Below are positions 5,265 to 6,256 of a stretch of DNA of 6,256 bases, piece after piece. Position 1 is the stretch's first letter, and each line of letters starts with the position of its first letter. Source of the stretch: Flavobacteriales bacterium UBA5871 (GTDB lineage Bacteria; Bacteroidota; Bacteroidia; Flavobacteriales_D; Crocinitomicaceae). The translations under genes were made by a program, and so were the position numbers. The stretch is from assembly GCA_002432085.1 (NCBI GenBank), contig DJFN01000210.1:13320-19575 (forward strand). The letters run 5' to 3'. The notes beneath the pieces are model-generated. The model was given only the letters and a program-made list of their open reading frames with translations. It searched no databases and was not told the DNA's origin.

Positions 5265-6020
5265 ATGGAGCTTCCTTCAACAATCAACGGCGTACTGGAA
5301 CGACTGGACGCCATTATCGACGAGTCCGTTGAACGGAAAAGTCCGAACGCATTTTTCGCTTATTTGTATCGTCGCACGACGGCGGAAATCAAGCACAACA
5401 TCGACAAAGGTGTTTTTGAGGACAATCCGCGGATGGAAGCTTTCGATGTATATTTCGCTAACCTGTATATCCGCGCTTACCAGGATTATTGTCAGAAACA
5501 GCCTGTGAGCGCCGCATGGAAAGCCGCTTTCGATACGACGGGCCATACGCTGTGCATCTCACAGCACATCGTGCTCGGTATGAACGCACATATCAACCTC
5601 GACCTCGCGATTGCCGCCGCACACGTTTCGGAAGGAAAGCAAATCGCTGTTCTGCAAACGGACTTCAACCGGGTCAACGCCATCCTTTTTTCACTCACAC
5701 AGGAAATGCAGCGCAAGCTCGGGAAAGTTTCCCGAATGCTCTACCTGGCCGATTGGGCGGGGAAGAACACCGACGAACGGCTGATCGATTTCAGCATAGG
5801 AAAAGCCCGCAGCGCCTCGTGGATCTCAGCCAACGCTATCTGGAAAGCGCAAACCACCACGCGCAGTGAAGTGATCCGGAATCTCGATACGCAGGTCGCT
5901 GTGCTAGGAAATTCGTTCAAGCGACCGAAAAGCTATGTATTCCGCCAGATGCTGAAGCTGATCATTCGGTACGAAGAAAAAGATGTGGCGAAGATTATCC
6001 GGGTCATGCAGGAAGGGTGA
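5265..6020 (+). CDS. DUF5995-like protein of unknown function
   Basis: The 251-residue product is probably soluble and cytoplasmic: no signal peptide or membrane segment is visible and it looks almost entirely helical. The pattern W85..AFD, then QHIVLGMNAHINLDLAIAAA (100-119), is what I recall for DUF5995, a family with no established function; this assignment comes from memory of the motif. Histidines 94, 101, 109 and 120 and aspartates 113 and 133 cluster around this core and could bind a metal, which is inference. A second conserved-looking part is ADWAGKNTDERLIDFSIGKA (162-181). The ATG at 5265 is chosen over the in-frame TTG at 5238 because the TTG overlaps the -7 box. It is the only plus-strand gene here, divergent from the fasciclin gene. 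No intrinsic terminator is seen after it; a degenerate repeat follows the stop directly. Confidence 0.85.
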   Translation: MELPSTINGVLERLDAIIDESVERKSPNAFFAYLYRRTTAEIKHNIDKGVFEDNPRMEAFDVYFANLYIRAYQDYCQKQPVSAAWKAAFDTTGHTLCISQHIVLGMNAHINLDLAIAAAHVSEGKQIAVLQTDFNRVNAILFSLTQEMQRKLGKVSRMLYLADWAGKNTDERLIDFSIGKARSASWISANAIWKAQTTTRSEVIRNLDTQVAVLGNSFKRPKSYVFRQMLKLIIRYEEKDVAKIIRVMQEG

Positions 6021-6080
6021 TTCGGTCTTCAGTCGCCGGTCTCCAGTCACTCATCTTCCAGTCATTCGGTCTTCGGCCTG
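6021..6080. repeat. Degenerate 14-15 bp tandem repeat
   Basis: Directly after the stop codon at 6018-6020, four units of roughly TCGGTCTTCAGTCAT follow one another, with GGTCT or ATCTT at 6024, 6038, 6053 and 6068 (spacings 14, 15 and 15). The middle two end in CCAGTCA. Strings of GTCTTCAGTC and GTCTCCAGTC type occur in intergenic regions of other Bacteroidota, as I recall. No function is evident. Confidence 0.5.
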
Positions 6081-6092
6081 TTGAAAGTCGTA

Positions 6093-6128
6093 TAAAACAA
6101 AACGCTCCCCATCTTTCGACAGAGAGCG
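6093..6128 (-). terminator. Rho-independent terminator of the right-edge gene
   Basis: On the minus strand CGCTCTCTGTC (6128-6118) pairs along all 11 positions with GATGGGGAGCG (6113-6103), counting three G-U pairs, around a GAAA tetraloop of the stable GNRA type. The tail is TTTTGTTTTA. It starts 23 nt after the stop of the gene at the right edge. The wobble pairs would be mismatches on the plus strand, so it should act in one direction only. Confidence 0.88.
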
Positions 6129-6151
6129 CATATATTTTGAGGAAAAAAGGA

Positions 6152-6256
6152 TCAGTGTCCTTCTTCGTCTTTTTCAAATACTTTCTTCGGACGCATCTGC
6201 TGGCCGATGCCCAACGTGATCCAGAAAGGAACGATGAATCCAAGCAGGAACAAAAG
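6152..6256 (-). CDS. C-terminal part of a small or membrane-anchored protein, cut by the window edge
   Basis: The last 34 codons and a TGA stop are visible; the start lies beyond the right edge. The visible residues open with a hydrophobic stretch, LLFLLGFIVPFWITLGIG, that fits the end of a transmembrane helix. A polar, charged tail follows: QQMRPKKVFEKDEEGH. The positive cluster (RPKK) just after the helix suggests that the C-terminus is on the cytoplasmic side. The open frame runs to the edge, and a strong terminator follows the stop. The fragment is too short for a family assignment. A small subunit of a membrane complex is one possibility, without direct support. Confidence 0.65.
   Translation of the reverse strand, partial: LLFLLGFIVPFWITLGIGQQMRPKKVFEKDEEGH

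Noticed and set aside
6004..6243. 79-codon minus-strand frame across the right-end intergenic region
   Set aside because: It runs through the terminator hairpin and the tandem repeat, and conflicts with the membrane-protein frame that ends at 6152.
1..6256. A new defence, mobile or biosynthetic system
   Set aside because: The genes are independent housekeeping and envelope units with separate terminators; no nuclease, recombinase, toxin pair, CRISPR array or pathway cluster is visible.

Overview
The window looks like a chromosomal segment of a Bacteroidota bacterium, probably Flavobacteriales. The evidence is a secreted protein with a C-terminal type IX secretion (T9SS) sorting domain, start codons without Shine-Dalgarno sequences, and several promoter-like sites matching the Bacteroidota consensus (TTTG, about 19 nt, TAnnTTTG). 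Genus-level placement cannot be made from sequence reading alone. There is no tRNA, rRNA, CRISPR array, transposase or phage gene.

Layout, left to right. Positions 59-1330 (minus) hold serS, seryl-tRNA synthetase, with a weak terminator at the left edge. Positions 1331-1592 are an intergenic repeat-like region that carries the serS promoter and the terminator of the next unit. Positions 1593-3580 (minus) are a probable two-gene operon: a 220-residue secreted protein of unknown function, followed 23 bp later by a 433-residue cysteine-rich T9SS cargo protein. Its upstream region has a promoter and a cluster of AT-rich half-sites. Positions 3760-4375 (minus) are the ribosomal protein pair rplU-rpmA (L21, L27), with its own -7 promoter element and a strong terminator. 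Positions 4516-5121 (minus) are a fasciclin-domain lipoprotein, also with its own terminator. Positions 5265-6020 (plus) are a divergently transcribed 251-residue protein resembling the DUF5995 family; a perfect 16-bp palindrome lies between the two divergent starts. Positions 6021-6080 are a degenerate 14-15 bp tandem repeat. From 6152 to the right edge (minus) is the last part of a small membrane-protein gene with a clear terminator.

Functionally this is housekeeping translation (serS, rplU, rpmA) mixed with cell-envelope and secreted proteins. Each minus-strand unit ends in its own hairpin plus U-run, so the genes appear to be independent transcription units rather than one system. I found no convincing novel multi-gene system. 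The items most worth a second look are the operator-like half-sites upstream of the secreted pair, the repeat element that overlaps the serS promoter, the intergenic palindrome, and the uncharacterised secreted protein paired with the T9SS cargo.
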